Shown: positions 19,976 through 30,370 of the stretch, one piece after another
Layout of the letters: every line of letters starts with the position of its first letter
Position numbering within the stretch: the first letter of the stretch is position 1
Assembly (NCBI GenBank): GCA_004151065.3
Contig: NWUY0300015449.1
Coordinates: 54,050-84,543, forward strand
Source of the DNA: Larix sibirica
Lineage: Eukaryota > Streptophyta > Pinopsida > Pinales > Pinaceae
Length of the DNA stretch: 30,494 bases
Direction: 5' to 3'
Translations under genes and position numbers: made by a program
The notes under the pieces: generated by a model
What the model was told of the DNA's origin: nothing
The model's input: only the letters and a program-made list of their open reading frames with translations
Databases searched by the model: none

Positions 19976-20954
19976 GCATGCCACTGGTCATAAGCCCCAC
20001 ATCTAAAATTGGGTGTATGTAGAACCAGTTTTGTGCATATAACATCACTGAGCTTCCTCATTTGCATGTTTATGCGTGCAAGGTAATGTCATAGACATTG
20101 CTGCTTGCAGCTCTTGTTATAAGGTTAGAATCTTTATGACCATTAACCAATATCCTTTTTTATTTTGTATGTATGTGTATAGATGCAATGGTTTCCAATA
20201 CAGGTAATAAAAAATTTATGTAAGCTTGTTTAGTTTCTTTTGTATGTGTCAATCTCATATTTGATGTTACTAAATTTTATTCACAACTTTGAGACATTCT
20301 TATATTTTTATGTTCCTCTATGTAATTTTGCTAGTTGAAAGCATGTCTTTATGTGTAAGTTTTTTTACTTTTTATGATGAAAACTTAGTACTAATAACGG
20401 CTAGATCCTAATCGAGGTGGTTTTGCTAAAGTTTATGGCATGCATATACATAGTTTTTTTCTCAAATGCAATAGAAGCAGCTTTAGCATCCATAAAAGGA
20501 CAAGGATCAACTAGGCTTCTTGGTATTAAGACCTCGGAGAATGGCAATATATTGATGGTCAAAATCTTTACCAAAACTTCATTGATAAGGTAAACCCTTT
20601 AACAAAATTCCATTGTTGAAAGGCATACTTTTTTCTATGATGAAGAACATGGAAAACAGTTTGATGAGTATGGGTGTAAGGAAAATGCTAATATTGCTTA
20701 GAAGTTTGCACTTCATAGTTTTCTAATCCTTATTAATAGTTGATAGAGCTAGGTTAAGATGGATTTGTGCTAGTATTATTATGTTGTCAACCTCGAAATT
20801 GTTAATGAAAGCGTAGTTGTATTTCTCTTCAATTTAAAGACTTAATCAACCTACAAAGTGGTGTATCACTTTGAAGCTTTGTAATTGTGATAATAAATGT
20901 TATTTTATTTTCAAGACTTCACCAAAGCTCTGATGAGTACTTGATGCAATGGAA
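19976..20954. other. No gene recognised
   Basis: AT-rich with short frames only. Nothing resembles an RNA gene or an element end. Confidence 0.55.
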
Positions 20955-21430
20955 GTGGAGGGTACCATTAGGGTTGGAGGTGTCATCACCCTTTGTCTTT
21001 GCTAAACTATCTTAATCCCCATAACTTCTTATTGCAATATATTAGATCTTTGACCTCTTTTTCATCCTCGACTCTTAATTGCTTCATTTTTTGTGAGGTT
21101 CTGCCTTTCTTTTTTTTCATGTCTTGCAAGTTTTTTTAATTTGGGAAACAACCCTAAGACGGGTGTGTAGCTCTCAAAGTTTGGGTATAGAGTTTGGGAT
21201 GCCTATGATGCAACCTCAATGTTTTAGCATTAAAAAAATAATTGCATTGAAGAAGAAGAAAGGTGGGAGAAAGACAATTTTGTCTCCAAAATGCAATGGT
21301 GTCTTCAAAGTTGTGTAGTTTTTACTGTTGAAGCCAAACCTACTATCAAACTACGTCAATTTTTTGATGAAATTGACCTTGATATGTCACTTCATTGGCA
21401 TTCAACTATAATAGATATTATAGCAAAATG
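20955..21430 (+). repeat. Dispersed repeat, copy B
   Basis: Aligns in order with 11905-12388 (copy A). It includes ATTAGGGTTGGAGGTGTCAT, GTAGCTCTCAAAGTT, TTGGGATGCCTATG, GAAGAAGAAAGGTGGGAGA, GTCTCCAAAATG and ATATGTCACTTCATTGGCAT. It ends with a diverged version of the array-unit start (TAGATATTATAGCAAAATGG). A 64-codon frame at 21124-21318 is not shared with copy A. Confidence 0.8.
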
Positions 21431-21578
21431 GAAGGCTTGAGATAGTATGGGTATTTATTAGCATAAATTTGATCTTGGTTTCCAATGAACTAATCATAGT
21501 ATGTTACACCTGGAATAATCGACCTATAAATTTTATATGATGGCACTCAATTTACACAACACATGGGATTGTGGCACC

Positions 21579-21658
21579 CTTGTGCATGATTAAGGACTTA
21601 TGAAAGAATGTAAATCATTGTGCACAATTAAGGACTTATGAAATAATGTAAATGGTTG
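21579..21658 (+). repeat. 38-bp tandem duplication
   Basis: TGTGCATGATTAAGGACTTA begins at 21581 and TGTGCACAATTAAGGACTTA at 21619, each followed by TGAAA(G/T)AATGTAAAT. Confidence 0.92.
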
Positions 21659-21781
21659 TTAACATTCAACATAATTTAATATACTAAATGCACCAAACAC
21701 TAGAAAAATTATATGGGAGCATGATTAATGATACAACTTGTAAGATAAAATCAATATAGATGCATTCATTAAAATTCATAA

Positions 21782-23134
21782 GGAGAAGCGACTAATAATG
21801 TAGCAAAACTTGATGGTCTAATTAATGGCATTGGGTGGGTCAAGAGAAGAGGATGGATACCAGCGATCAATGAAGGAGACTCTGAAGTTCTCATCTCGAT
21901 GGCGAAGAGATTTCAAGTGGGGACATTTGCATCCAAAGTCGGGTGCAACTGGAGATTAGAGGTTAGGCTAGGTGTCTTAGCCGAACTTCTAAGGGACACT
22001 CTATCCATTGTCTTCAATCATGTTAAGAGGAAGGCTAATTCAGTGGCGGACTTCCTGGATAACCAAGGAGTTAATAGTCTGGAAACCAATAGTGAATGGG
22101 CAGTGGAAGAAGTTGTGGATGAATGAATAAAGATGAGGTGTCTCACTCTTGTGGCCTCGAATTTGGACATCATGGATGCGAGTGTACAGGTGGCAGAGGG
22201 CTCGCATGCATCCAGCAACGTGGATCCGGAGGAAGGTGAACCAGTGTCGGAAGCTAGGCTTCTGGTCGACGGAGGAAGGCATGCATAAATGCTTAGCGAA
22301 GGGAGGACGAAGCAGAGTACGAGGGCGTTAAGGGAGGTGGTGAAGTTGGAAGCGGACTGGACTAGTTCGTTGGCAAATGCGGTTAATATCCAGAGGAGAA
22401 TGAATGTCTGGTACGTGAGAATGCAGAGCGTTAATGGCAATGAGATGAGGAAGAGCTTGTTTGACGGCGTGCTCGAGCCTGGAAACATTAATTCTTTTGT
22501 GGTCGTCTTTATGAGGGGAATTAATGGCAATTCGAAGGAGAGGGTCTGGGGAGATGTATTTATAGAGGATTTTGAGGTGACCTGCACACCACGAGCTAAG
22601 GAATTAGACTGGTCTATAAGTGAGGTGATAAAGAAGTGTCTCTACTTTGTGATACATTGTTGTTCCTCGATGGCCCCGCAACAGTGAATGCGCAGTCGAC
22701 GTGGGAGAAGAAGACGAGCAGAGCGCAGTGTGGTGGAGGAGGAAGTTGGGAAGGAATATATGGAGGATGTCCCAACTGGTATTGATGAGTCCATCTCGAT
22801 AACGGGGGAAGATGAGATGCAGCAGCGAATTGATGAACGGGGGTCTGCGGATTTGTTGGATCCATACTGGATATTGCGGAGAATATTGGATAAAATAATG
22901 ATGGAATGAGCCAGTTTTGGGGACCTGGTGCTACAAATTGTCGGGAATTCCAAGGACAACCTGTTGCGCAGTGTGGTGGACACGGAGGGAGTAATTGGGC
23001 TGGAAAAATCCTCCTTCTCGGCCTCACCGGCTTGCAACTCGCCCCCTCAGGAAGAAGGAGAGAATCCTCTGCCAGACGGTCTGGAAAGGACTCAGCCGGA
23101 GCATCCTCTAGAACCGACCGACCTGGATCAGTAG
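21782..23134 (+). pseudogene. LINE ORF2 C-terminus: RNase H plus a long C-terminal extension
   Basis: One reading frame runs from 21782 to TAG 23132-23134 with no frameshift, broken only by TGA 22124, TAA 22286, TGA 22685 and TGA 22907. The first ~114 codons are RNase H of the plant LINE type: A-T-N-N-x-A-K, E-G-D-S near the middle, S-x-x-G-x-x-W-R-L-E-x-R-L, and H-V-K-R-K-A-N-S-V-A-D-F-L. RNase H degrades the RNA strand of the hybrid. The next ~335 codons have no domain I recognise. They include an acidic stretch after 22133, a very basic R-S-R-R-G-R-R-R-R block at 22688 and a Pro/Glu-rich end. TGA from CGA and TAA from CAA would both follow from C-to-T change, the usual decay of methylated elements. 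The extension could be a real C-terminal domain, a downstream ORF, or a 3' UTR open by chance. Confidence 0.75.
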
Positions 23135-23628
23135 AATTTCCTCGTGGTGATGTTGTTTTGTGAATTTTTTTTTTGTAATTTTGTGAATTTGCTCTCTCAA
23201 TCGTTTAGTATGAATTTTGTAAAGGCCTCAAGCCGATTCTTGTTATGGGCTAGTTGTCTTGTATTCCTCTATGTTGTTTTGAATTGTAATTGTAATGGCC
23301 TTGAGTCGGTTCTTGTTGTTGATCTGATTAGCTCGACGGGAAGAATGAATAGAAAGTCGGATAGTAGTTATGTTCTAGTTATGTTCTGATAGGGACCTTG
23401 GGACGGGAAAATATGTAATGGCTAGAAGCCTGGGTTGGGGAGCAAAAAATGTTTGGAAGAACAGAAAGGCAGTAGGGTGAAGTTTTGACCTCGTCAATGA
23501 TTCTGGGGAATAGTGGGAAGACTTGGGCATTGCTCAAGATAGACTCTTTTTGTAACATTATGTACATTTCTACCTTATTTCAATAATAGAATGATACTCT
23601 CTTATACACAAAATAAATAAATAATTTC
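23135..23628 (+). other. LINE 3' untranslated region and (AAAT)n tail
   Basis: T/G-rich sequence with no frame, a TTTCAATAATAGAATGATA block typical of plant LINE 3' ends, and an A/T simple-repeat tail at 23609-23628. Confidence 0.6.
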
Positions 23629-24860
23629 ACAAGGAAAATATCATGAACCATGTTGTGGCATCAGTATAGCATCATCTCATCATCATTAGTTCCATGGAAT
23701 ATAACTCAAAAATAATTACAATCAATGTAACAGATAAGAGAGAGCAATTATCAAGAAGTATACAATACAAGTAGACTGACCTCAAATTCAACTCTAGTAA
23801 CTAACTTTATCCAATTGTCATAGTGAAGTCATGTCGATCTAGTTATACTCCAATTATAGTCCTAGATCTAGTTGTACAACAATTATAGTCCATCTCAGTC
23901 GTGCCCTTAATGCATAAGTCAATAATCATAAAGTACTCTAAATCACGATCGCTTTGGATTGTGTTAATTTTACTAGTGACACTATGAAGGACTTATTCCA
24001 TGAGGATATTTTTTGGTCTTCTTCTAAACCCCAAGGGAATGGATCAAGTTTGAGGGAGGTCCATGTACAATGGGGAGAGTCTATATGTTCATGAAGCTAT
24101 GGACTCTACTATTGGATATCTTTGAAGTCTCCCTCATTTGTCCTTGTATGGGTAATGCATCTAGGTCTACATGTGGATTTTTGGCACAACTCAACTTTTA
24201 CCCATGCAGGAAACACCTTGAGATCTTTCCTAATGTATTTAAACATCACTATGAGATCTTTCCTAATGTATTTAAACATCACTATGTGATCTACTATTCT
24301 AACATGTGTAAATTTATGCATAGATCATGATCTCAGGAAACCACTATCAAACTAAAGTATTTGGATTACACTTGGGTAGAGCCCATAGAGCACATAAATA
24401 ATCCTTTTATTTTTAGGATTCACTTATCCCAAGGCAATCAGCCTAAATGTTTCCATATAAAGAGAACCAACAAGAGATGTAGCACCTAGAGATCATTAGA
24501 AATCATCTTCCAACTAGTTGATATTGGGAAAATGAATACACAATACATGGGATGTGCAAATATATAGAATATTTTTCAAATGGAAATAATGACACAATGT
24601 GTTAGCATACTTTTCTTTGTGATTTAGGTAGTTATACTACTTAATCACCCCCAACTACCAGCACGCGCTCTTATTATATTAACATTCATGTCTCTTTCCC
24701 CCCCAAAAAAAACATACTTTCTATTTCAACATAAAATTGGAAGTACGTTCCTTAGGCACAATGTGCATCCAAAAAAATAGACTTTCATCTATGGATCACC
24801 ACTATTGCTAAAAATATCCAAAACATAACCTTGACCTTAACATGTCTAACAACTCAATGC
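23629..24860. other. No gene recognised; contains an exact 33-bp tandem duplication
   Basis: GAGATCTTTCCTAATGTATT starts at 24220 and 24253 and the whole 33-bp unit is repeated without a mismatch. The nearby open frames (24070-24330 plus, 24109-24321 minus) are products of it. The part nearest 24860 may be the 3' untranslated end of the minus-strand LINE, but no A-rich tail (T-rich on plus) marks its end. Confidence 0.55.
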
Positions 24861-25412
24861 TTACATATTTTCAAAATTGCATTCAGTGCTAATGACCAAA
24901 TGACCTTCATTAAGTTCTTCCAAGACACAAATGTTCGGGGCTAACTGTAAAACCTCCTTTGATAGACTATTAGTATAAGTATCATTTTCACGATAAACAT
25001 GTGTGAAGGTAATCCTCTGTAATTGATAGGCAATATCTTTCAATTTATGAGCGGTTTACAAAAGACATAGGTTATAGACTTGTTTTCCATTTGTCATTCA
25101 ATGTATCATAAGCTATGAATTGCCAAAAAACTACAAACAATTGATATTCTTTTCCATAACAAATTTTAAAAGAGCAAAAAGTGCTTTAAATTCACCTTGG
25201 TTTTTAGTTCCTTGACCCAGATTAACCTTGACAACATACTAGTGAATGTCAAACAAGTAAAGAACAAAGCCCAGGGTGTTGGTGCAAGTAACACCTTGAC
25301 AGAAAACATTGAAAAAAACCCAAGCCAACTCCTTATTGATAATGGCCTCACTCACTACCCAAATCTTATTTGTTCTCGTAGTGGGTTGAAATGAAGAGAG
25401 TAAGGCTAGAAT

Positions 25413-25715
25413 CTATTGTGATACTTTAAATGTTAGAGTAGTCTTGTCCTCGTAAATATTTGTGTTGTGATCCAACCAAATTCCCCACGTTGTCATTACA
25501 GGGAATACTTTGAAATGCTTGAGTTGACTATTGGAGAAGTGTTCATGGTGGAACTCCTCTAACAAAACCTTGTCCCATACACAAGGCACATCCGGTTGGA
25601 GTTTAATATCCCTCCAGACTTGCTTTATGAAGGAGCATTCCAGGAAAATATGTACAATGGTTTCTACATCATTTTGACATAAGAGACACAACCTTGTCCC
25701 ATCTTTGTTCCTCAA
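25413..25715 (-). pseudogene. zf-RVT zinc-binding domain of the minus-strand LINE
   Basis: This is a 100-codon uninterrupted part of the relic. It carries Cys-x2-Cys and a His followed by Cys four residues later (C-L-L-C, H-I-F-L-E-C), then F-I-K-Q-V-W, the hallmark of the domain that lies between reverse transcriptase and RNase H in plant LINEs. Confidence 0.88.
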
Positions 25716-26531
25716 TTACAATATGTCCCAATTAAGCACCCTTCCTTACAATAGAAGCCTAAAAAACAAGATACTCTTTAGCGAGGCTTTAGTCTTCCAA
25801 AGCTTACTATACCACAAAGCATTGTCTATTGACCCATTCTCTTGTAGTTCCTTGTACCCTGGCTCCATTGTATATTGACCACCCAAACTATTGTAAGCCC
25901 AAACCACTTCATCATTTACATCATGAAGCCTGATATGTGCCTTTCAAAGTTCAGAGATGCAGAGTTGCCAATGATAGTGCCATTCAACGTTCAATCCCAC
26001 CTCCCGAGCTTGTAACTATCCTTGTATCCAAATTGTTGTAGTGTGAGAATCATTAATCTTATTAAGGGTGCACCTTCATAAATCTTGTAACTAGAGAAGT
26101 AATGCTTCAAGGAGCAAAATATTATTCCCACACCCTACAATCACATCAGCACCAATTTGAATTTAGATCTCGAGACCACTTTCCATGCCAAAAAATGTTC
26201 AAAAATAGGGAAAGTTAGGGTGAGTTCCTTCTAGTGGTTGGAAGAATTAGTAGTGCTCTTATGTCTCCTTCTAATCCAATCCGAGACAATACAAGGGGAA
26301 ATTTTTTCCCACCAGTATTCTTCATTATAAACTATCACTGGTTAGAAAAACCCATTAAGATTTGGTTGCAATCACCTTACCAATAAGAATATATTCTTCA
26401 ATCTCCATCCTCCTTGTTTCTTAGGAGAGGCCACTATCGTCCAACTAGTTAGGTGAGACCCCATCTACCTTTCTAGAGATAATTAAAACACAATTTTCTA
26501 ATCTCGTTGAGCACCCCTTTAGTAATTAAGG

Positions 26532-27716
26532 CTAGTAGATGCCATAAGACATGTATTGCTTCAAGGACAAACTTGATGAGCACCAACTTACTGCCTCTGG
26601 AGATCCACGTATTACACCAAAATTAATCTTCTTCTCCACCCTAGACAAGAAACATTTCCAATCATTAGCCTCGTACTTGTTTATATTTAGGACAAATCCA
26701 AGGTATTTAAAACCATCATCTAAGTCGAAAGTTGGAAAGGAAAATAGGTATATCAATCAATGTCTCAGATCGTCCTCCACTTATGGGAAGTAGATGGAAA
26801 ATTTATGGATATTGATAACCATACATGTCACATCACAGAAGAGGTCTAGAATCTCCTTATACATTTTGTCTTCAACCTTATAATAGAAACAAAAAATTAG
26901 CACGTCATCGACAAATAACAAGTGTGTCAGTTGTTCAATTCTCTTTATCTGCATTCCCTAGATTTTGTTTAGCCTTCTCACATTAGATATTGCATGACTG
27001 AGGCTTTTCACCACAACACAGAATAGGTAAGGAGACAATGGGAAGTCTTGTCTCAATCCTCTTGATGGCTTGAATAAATCAAATCTGATCCATTAATTAT
27101 AACTACAAAAGAAGACAAAATTACAAATCCCCTAATCCATTTAACAAAGGGCAGGTTGAAACCCAAATGAAGAAAAAGAAGCCTTAAATACATCCACGAT
27201 ACTCAGTCACAAGCTTTGGAAATATTGAGCTTTACAACATGTAGTCTTAATGGAATGAACACTTTCTTATGCCAAACCAATAGCTTCGTGAATGAGCCTA
27301 CCCTTTGGGAAATTGAATTGTTCCAAAGAAATAATCTTAGACAATATTTGTTTGAGTCTGAAAGCGACAACCTTAGCAATAATTTTATAAAGATTGTTGC
27401 ACAACAATATGGGGTGGAACTCATTGTAAGAAGATGGGCAATCTACCTTTGGGATAAGTGTTATGAAGGTGGAGTTATAACTCCCTAGCATATGACTTAA
27501 AAGTCTGACGTCTTGCACAACCCTGAGTGGATCCTCTCCCACGACCTTAAAGAAGTCTATGGAGAAATCTATGATCCATCCACCTGGAACTGGGCTCTTA
27601 GCATTTTGAAATGAATTTACAACCTTTAGTAATTCATCTTTAGTTACCAGTAGGTATTGATCTTCATTCTCCTCGTCATCAACGAGTCTTAAGAAGTGTC
27701 CCAACATTCTAAACAT
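26532..27716 (-). pseudogene. Reverse transcriptase domain of the minus-strand LINE
   Basis: The longest intact piece (27267-27716, 149 codons) covers the fingers, with G-W-I-I-D-F, A-L-I-P-K-type and N-N-L-Y-K-I-I-A-K-V motifs. After a frameshift near 27290 the frame continues through the palm to F-V-D-D at 26904-26912, so both catalytic aspartates are still coded. The R-Q-G-D/C-P motif is altered to R-Q-D-F-P. A further frameshift near 26590 splits the thumb from S-K-L-V-L-I-K. Confidence 0.9.
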
Positions 27717-28944
27717 CTCCCCTATTTTTTCATTTTATAACTCTTTGAAAATTTCTTGAAAGTCTTTACCCCTAGGTTTGTTAACTTTGTAAACTCTCAG
27801 ACTTTATTGCCATCATATATAACAACTCTGAATGGTGTTGTAATTCCTCCTATGATTTACAAACCTTTAAAATAGATTAGTGTTATGGTCTCTAGCCTTG
27901 ATCCACAAAGCTTGGATTTCAAGCCACCATTCTTTCTTGGTCCAATAGGATTTTGATCAATGTTGCTCCAGAAAACAAGTTTTGTCCAAAGAAATTTGAG
28001 GTATGTGACCGATCCTATTCCCATCATAAACCTCCCCCAATTCCTACTCAATTTATTTGAGAGTTTGAGACCAAAGTCTTTTTCTTTTCCCTGCCCATTC
28101 ACTAACTTTCTCTTTAACCTTACACGGAGAGACTACAAACTGTGCACAAGTAGGAGCATCTAAATCTAGTTGAAAGTGGACCCAATGATCTCGAACAAGA
28201 GTTTGAAATCCTCCTCCTTGTGCCAATGAGGATTATATTTGAATGGTGTACACACTTATTTATCTCCTCTAACCACCTCCAAAAACATGGGATAGTGATC
28301 CAAGATACAAAATTTACAACCCACACCAAGTACTATTCATTTTTTTCTAAAACCAATCCAATCGTTTGGACATTGCATTTGAATCAATTTTGTTGTTTAC
28401 CCAAGTAGGGCAGAGTTGGATAGGATGAAGGTCTACCCAACCTACCATTTCAAATTTTTAAACGAAAATGTTAGCTAAATGATCTTCCCGTGCAAAACTA
28501 GCCCCTAACTTCCTCCCAGCTCACAATTAAATTTAAATCCCCAACAATAATGCCATTTTTGGTCTGAATGTAGTTCAAGTTGAAAATATCATTCCACAAT
28601 TGTTACTTACCATTGTAATGGCCATAAAGATAGAGTATAGTCAAGTCAAAATACAACTCCTTGATTTGTACCTCTGTACAAATCTAGAGCTTACTACAAA
28701 ACAATTCAAAAGTGAGAGATTCACACTTACCCAGTGATAATGCCCCCTAAGAAACCCATCAAGCCAACACCCACGAACTCCTAATCTGTACAAATATTTC
28801 TAAAGTTTGAAATAATAAGGGCACATGGACCCATTGTTTCCTTCATCAACACAATATAAATACGTTCCAAATCAACTAAACATTTGAAGGATAGATTTTG
28901 GCCCTCCCTCTAAGGCCTTTCACATTTAGTGAAAGGATCTTCAT

Positions 28945-29394
28945 GGGGGATCCACTTTCAGTGTCCATCCTACTCTAAGGACCCTAGGTAGAACATGTTC
29001 ACTACCTTGATTGATCTCTTAAGAGGCTCTATCATGTGCTAGTTGTAGTGCATACTTACACCCCATTTTGTTAGACCCAACTCCTTCAATTGAGCGAAGC
29101 CTAATACTCCCACAACTCCCAAGACTTGAGACAGAGACCTGGGTCAACGAAGGTAAGGTTCCCTTTCGCTAGAGATGACAGAGAACATGGGTAAGTTGGT
29201 TGGGATTTACCTATATATTGAGATGGGAAGGGATCAAAGTCTCTAGACATACCAATAGTAAGTGACTTATCATTGGTCGGTTCAACCAACTTAAGCATCA
29301 CTTTCTCCTCTAGTTGAGGAGAAGGAGAGAGAATTTAGAAATGAATGGGTGGAATTGATGCTACTAACCCTATCTTGTAAAACCATGAGTAATG
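28945..29394 (-). other. Upstream flank of the minus-strand LINE ORF2; ORF1 not recognised
   Basis: A LINE ORF1 would lie here on the minus strand. A 66-codon minus frame (29101-29301) is present but has no zinc knuckle or other ORF1 sign. The 5' end of the LINE is therefore uncertain and may be truncated close to the ORF2 start. Confidence 0.4.
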
Positions 29395-30250
29395 GGAAAA
29401 TATTTATGCTTACCCGGAGTACAATGAGAAGGAGGAATTTTATGCCACACTACTTCCAATATGTTTCATTGATATGCCAAGAGGTCTAGGTCCTCAAAGA
29501 GATTTGTTTGGTGAGAAGTATAGGGATCTCTTTGATGTGAGTTCACAATTAAGGGTATAAATATATATACAATAGCCACCTCTACTACCACCTACTATGT
29601 AGAACGACCTAGATTCAACCAACTTCCCTTAACCAAGGAAGAAGTATCATATGGTTCCTTTATCACCCACACACTACACGCAGTTCTTGTTATAGAAGTA
29701 ATTGTATTCGGATTGTCCTTGGTTTTAATCCTTCCCAGAGAGTATTTTTCCATTGAGACCTTTGACACCCACTTGAGACAACCATTTGTATTAGAACCTG
29801 TTGTCCCACCTCCTTGTTTCTTCAAAACCTTTTATGGAAGGACTAGTCACAGTCGACCAGTATATATCCCGCCCTCTAGCATCTTACACACTTGAAAGGG
29901 ATGTTAACATAGTCCAAGGTTTGTACATATGACCTCTCCCCATTACAAGATTGATTGTTTCGAATAGTCATTGTCACATGTCCAAATCCACTAGAATGCG
30001 GGCTACTGAACGTGCATTGCTTGACTTGTAGCTTTCATATGAGGTGATAAAAGTTCCTAAGGAGTCCCCAATGAATCTAAGCCATGTGTTTGACTATAAC
30101 TCGAATAGGAGATTCTATAGTTTCACCCACATCGGGGAATAAGACTATGTCTCTTCCCGCACATCAAATAATAGGTGTCACGTATCAATGGTAAGCAAAC
30201 TCTCATCTAGGTTCTAGTGAGTAGAGAGAATCCTCCTAGTGTCCTCTCTG
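29395..30250 (+). pseudogene. Unidentified protein-coding relic
   Basis: On the plus strand a frame near 29396-29560 reads about 55 residues of protein-like composition, including P-E-Y-N-E-K-E-E-F-Y, F-I-D-M-P-R-G-L-G-P-Q-R-D-L-F and Y-R-D-L-F-D-V-S-S-Q-L-R. After a closed gap, a second frame (29713-29895) carries V-V-P-P-P-C-F-F-K-T-F and S-R-P-V-Y-I-P-P-S-S-I-L-H-T. It passes, after a one-base shift near 29890, into L-E-R-D-V-N-I-V-Q-G-L and then long stretches broken by a few stops up to about 30240. The first and third parts share a frame. I do not recognise the family. A retroelement protein of a lineage-specific type is the likeliest guess. The minus frame at 29595-29825 is probably a shadow. 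Confidence 0.4.
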
Positions 30251-30370
30251 GTCTTAAATATAAACTCTAACCAAACCCAAGAAAGATATTAACATTCATG
30301 TGCTTTATTACACATCGTTATATTATATATTAGAACTCTTGATATATTATTGAGTATTGTTTTGATCCAG

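Larger units (their letters stand above)
21782..23628 (+). mobile_element. LINE retrotransposon, 5'-truncated 3' part
   Basis: Begins abruptly within the RNase H domain of a plant LINE and runs through a long decayed frame to an untranslated tail ending in (AAAT)n at about 23609-23628. Abrupt 5' truncation and an A-rich simple-repeat tail are typical of target-primed reverse transcription. Flanks are AT-rich, while 22140-23150 is clearly richer in GC. I could not find a target-site duplication, so the ends are approximate. Confidence 0.8.
24861..28944 (-). pseudogene. LINE ORF2 relic, nearly full length
   Basis: Read on the minus strand, the domains appear in the correct LINE order. The endonuclease starts M-K-I-L-S-L-N-V-K-G-L-R-G at 28944, and its G-D-L-N block is near 28550. 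A bridge with A-L-W-I-K-A lies near 27900. Reverse transcriptase follows: G-W-I-I-D-F and L-I-P-K-x-D-C-P-S-S-Y in 27267-27716, L-x-x-S-K-A near 27205, R-G-L-R-Q...P-L-S-P-Y-L-F near 27050, and the catalytic F-V-D-D at about 26904-26912. The thumb K-Y-L-G-F-V-L and R-V-E-K-K-I is in 26532-26756. The zf-RVT zinc-binding domain C-L-L-C...H-I-F-L-E-C is in 25413-25715, and RNase H ends H-V-Y-R-E-N near 24980. ORF2 copies LINE RNA into DNA at a nicked target. Many stops and frameshifts (for example near 26590 and 27290) make it dead. It is on the opposite strand to the 21.8-23.6 kb LINE and much more decayed. Confidence 0.92.

Noticed and set aside
22018-22587. Minus-strand frame of 189 codons, the longest in the window
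   Set aside because: It is antisense to the RNase H end and its extension. The plus frame has a clear domain; the minus one is Ser/Leu-rich with none.
22614-23037. Two minus-strand frames of 131 and 137 codons, Pro/Ser-rich
   Set aside because: They lie opposite the in-phase plus-strand LINE frame in the GC-richer block and resemble no family; treated as shadows.
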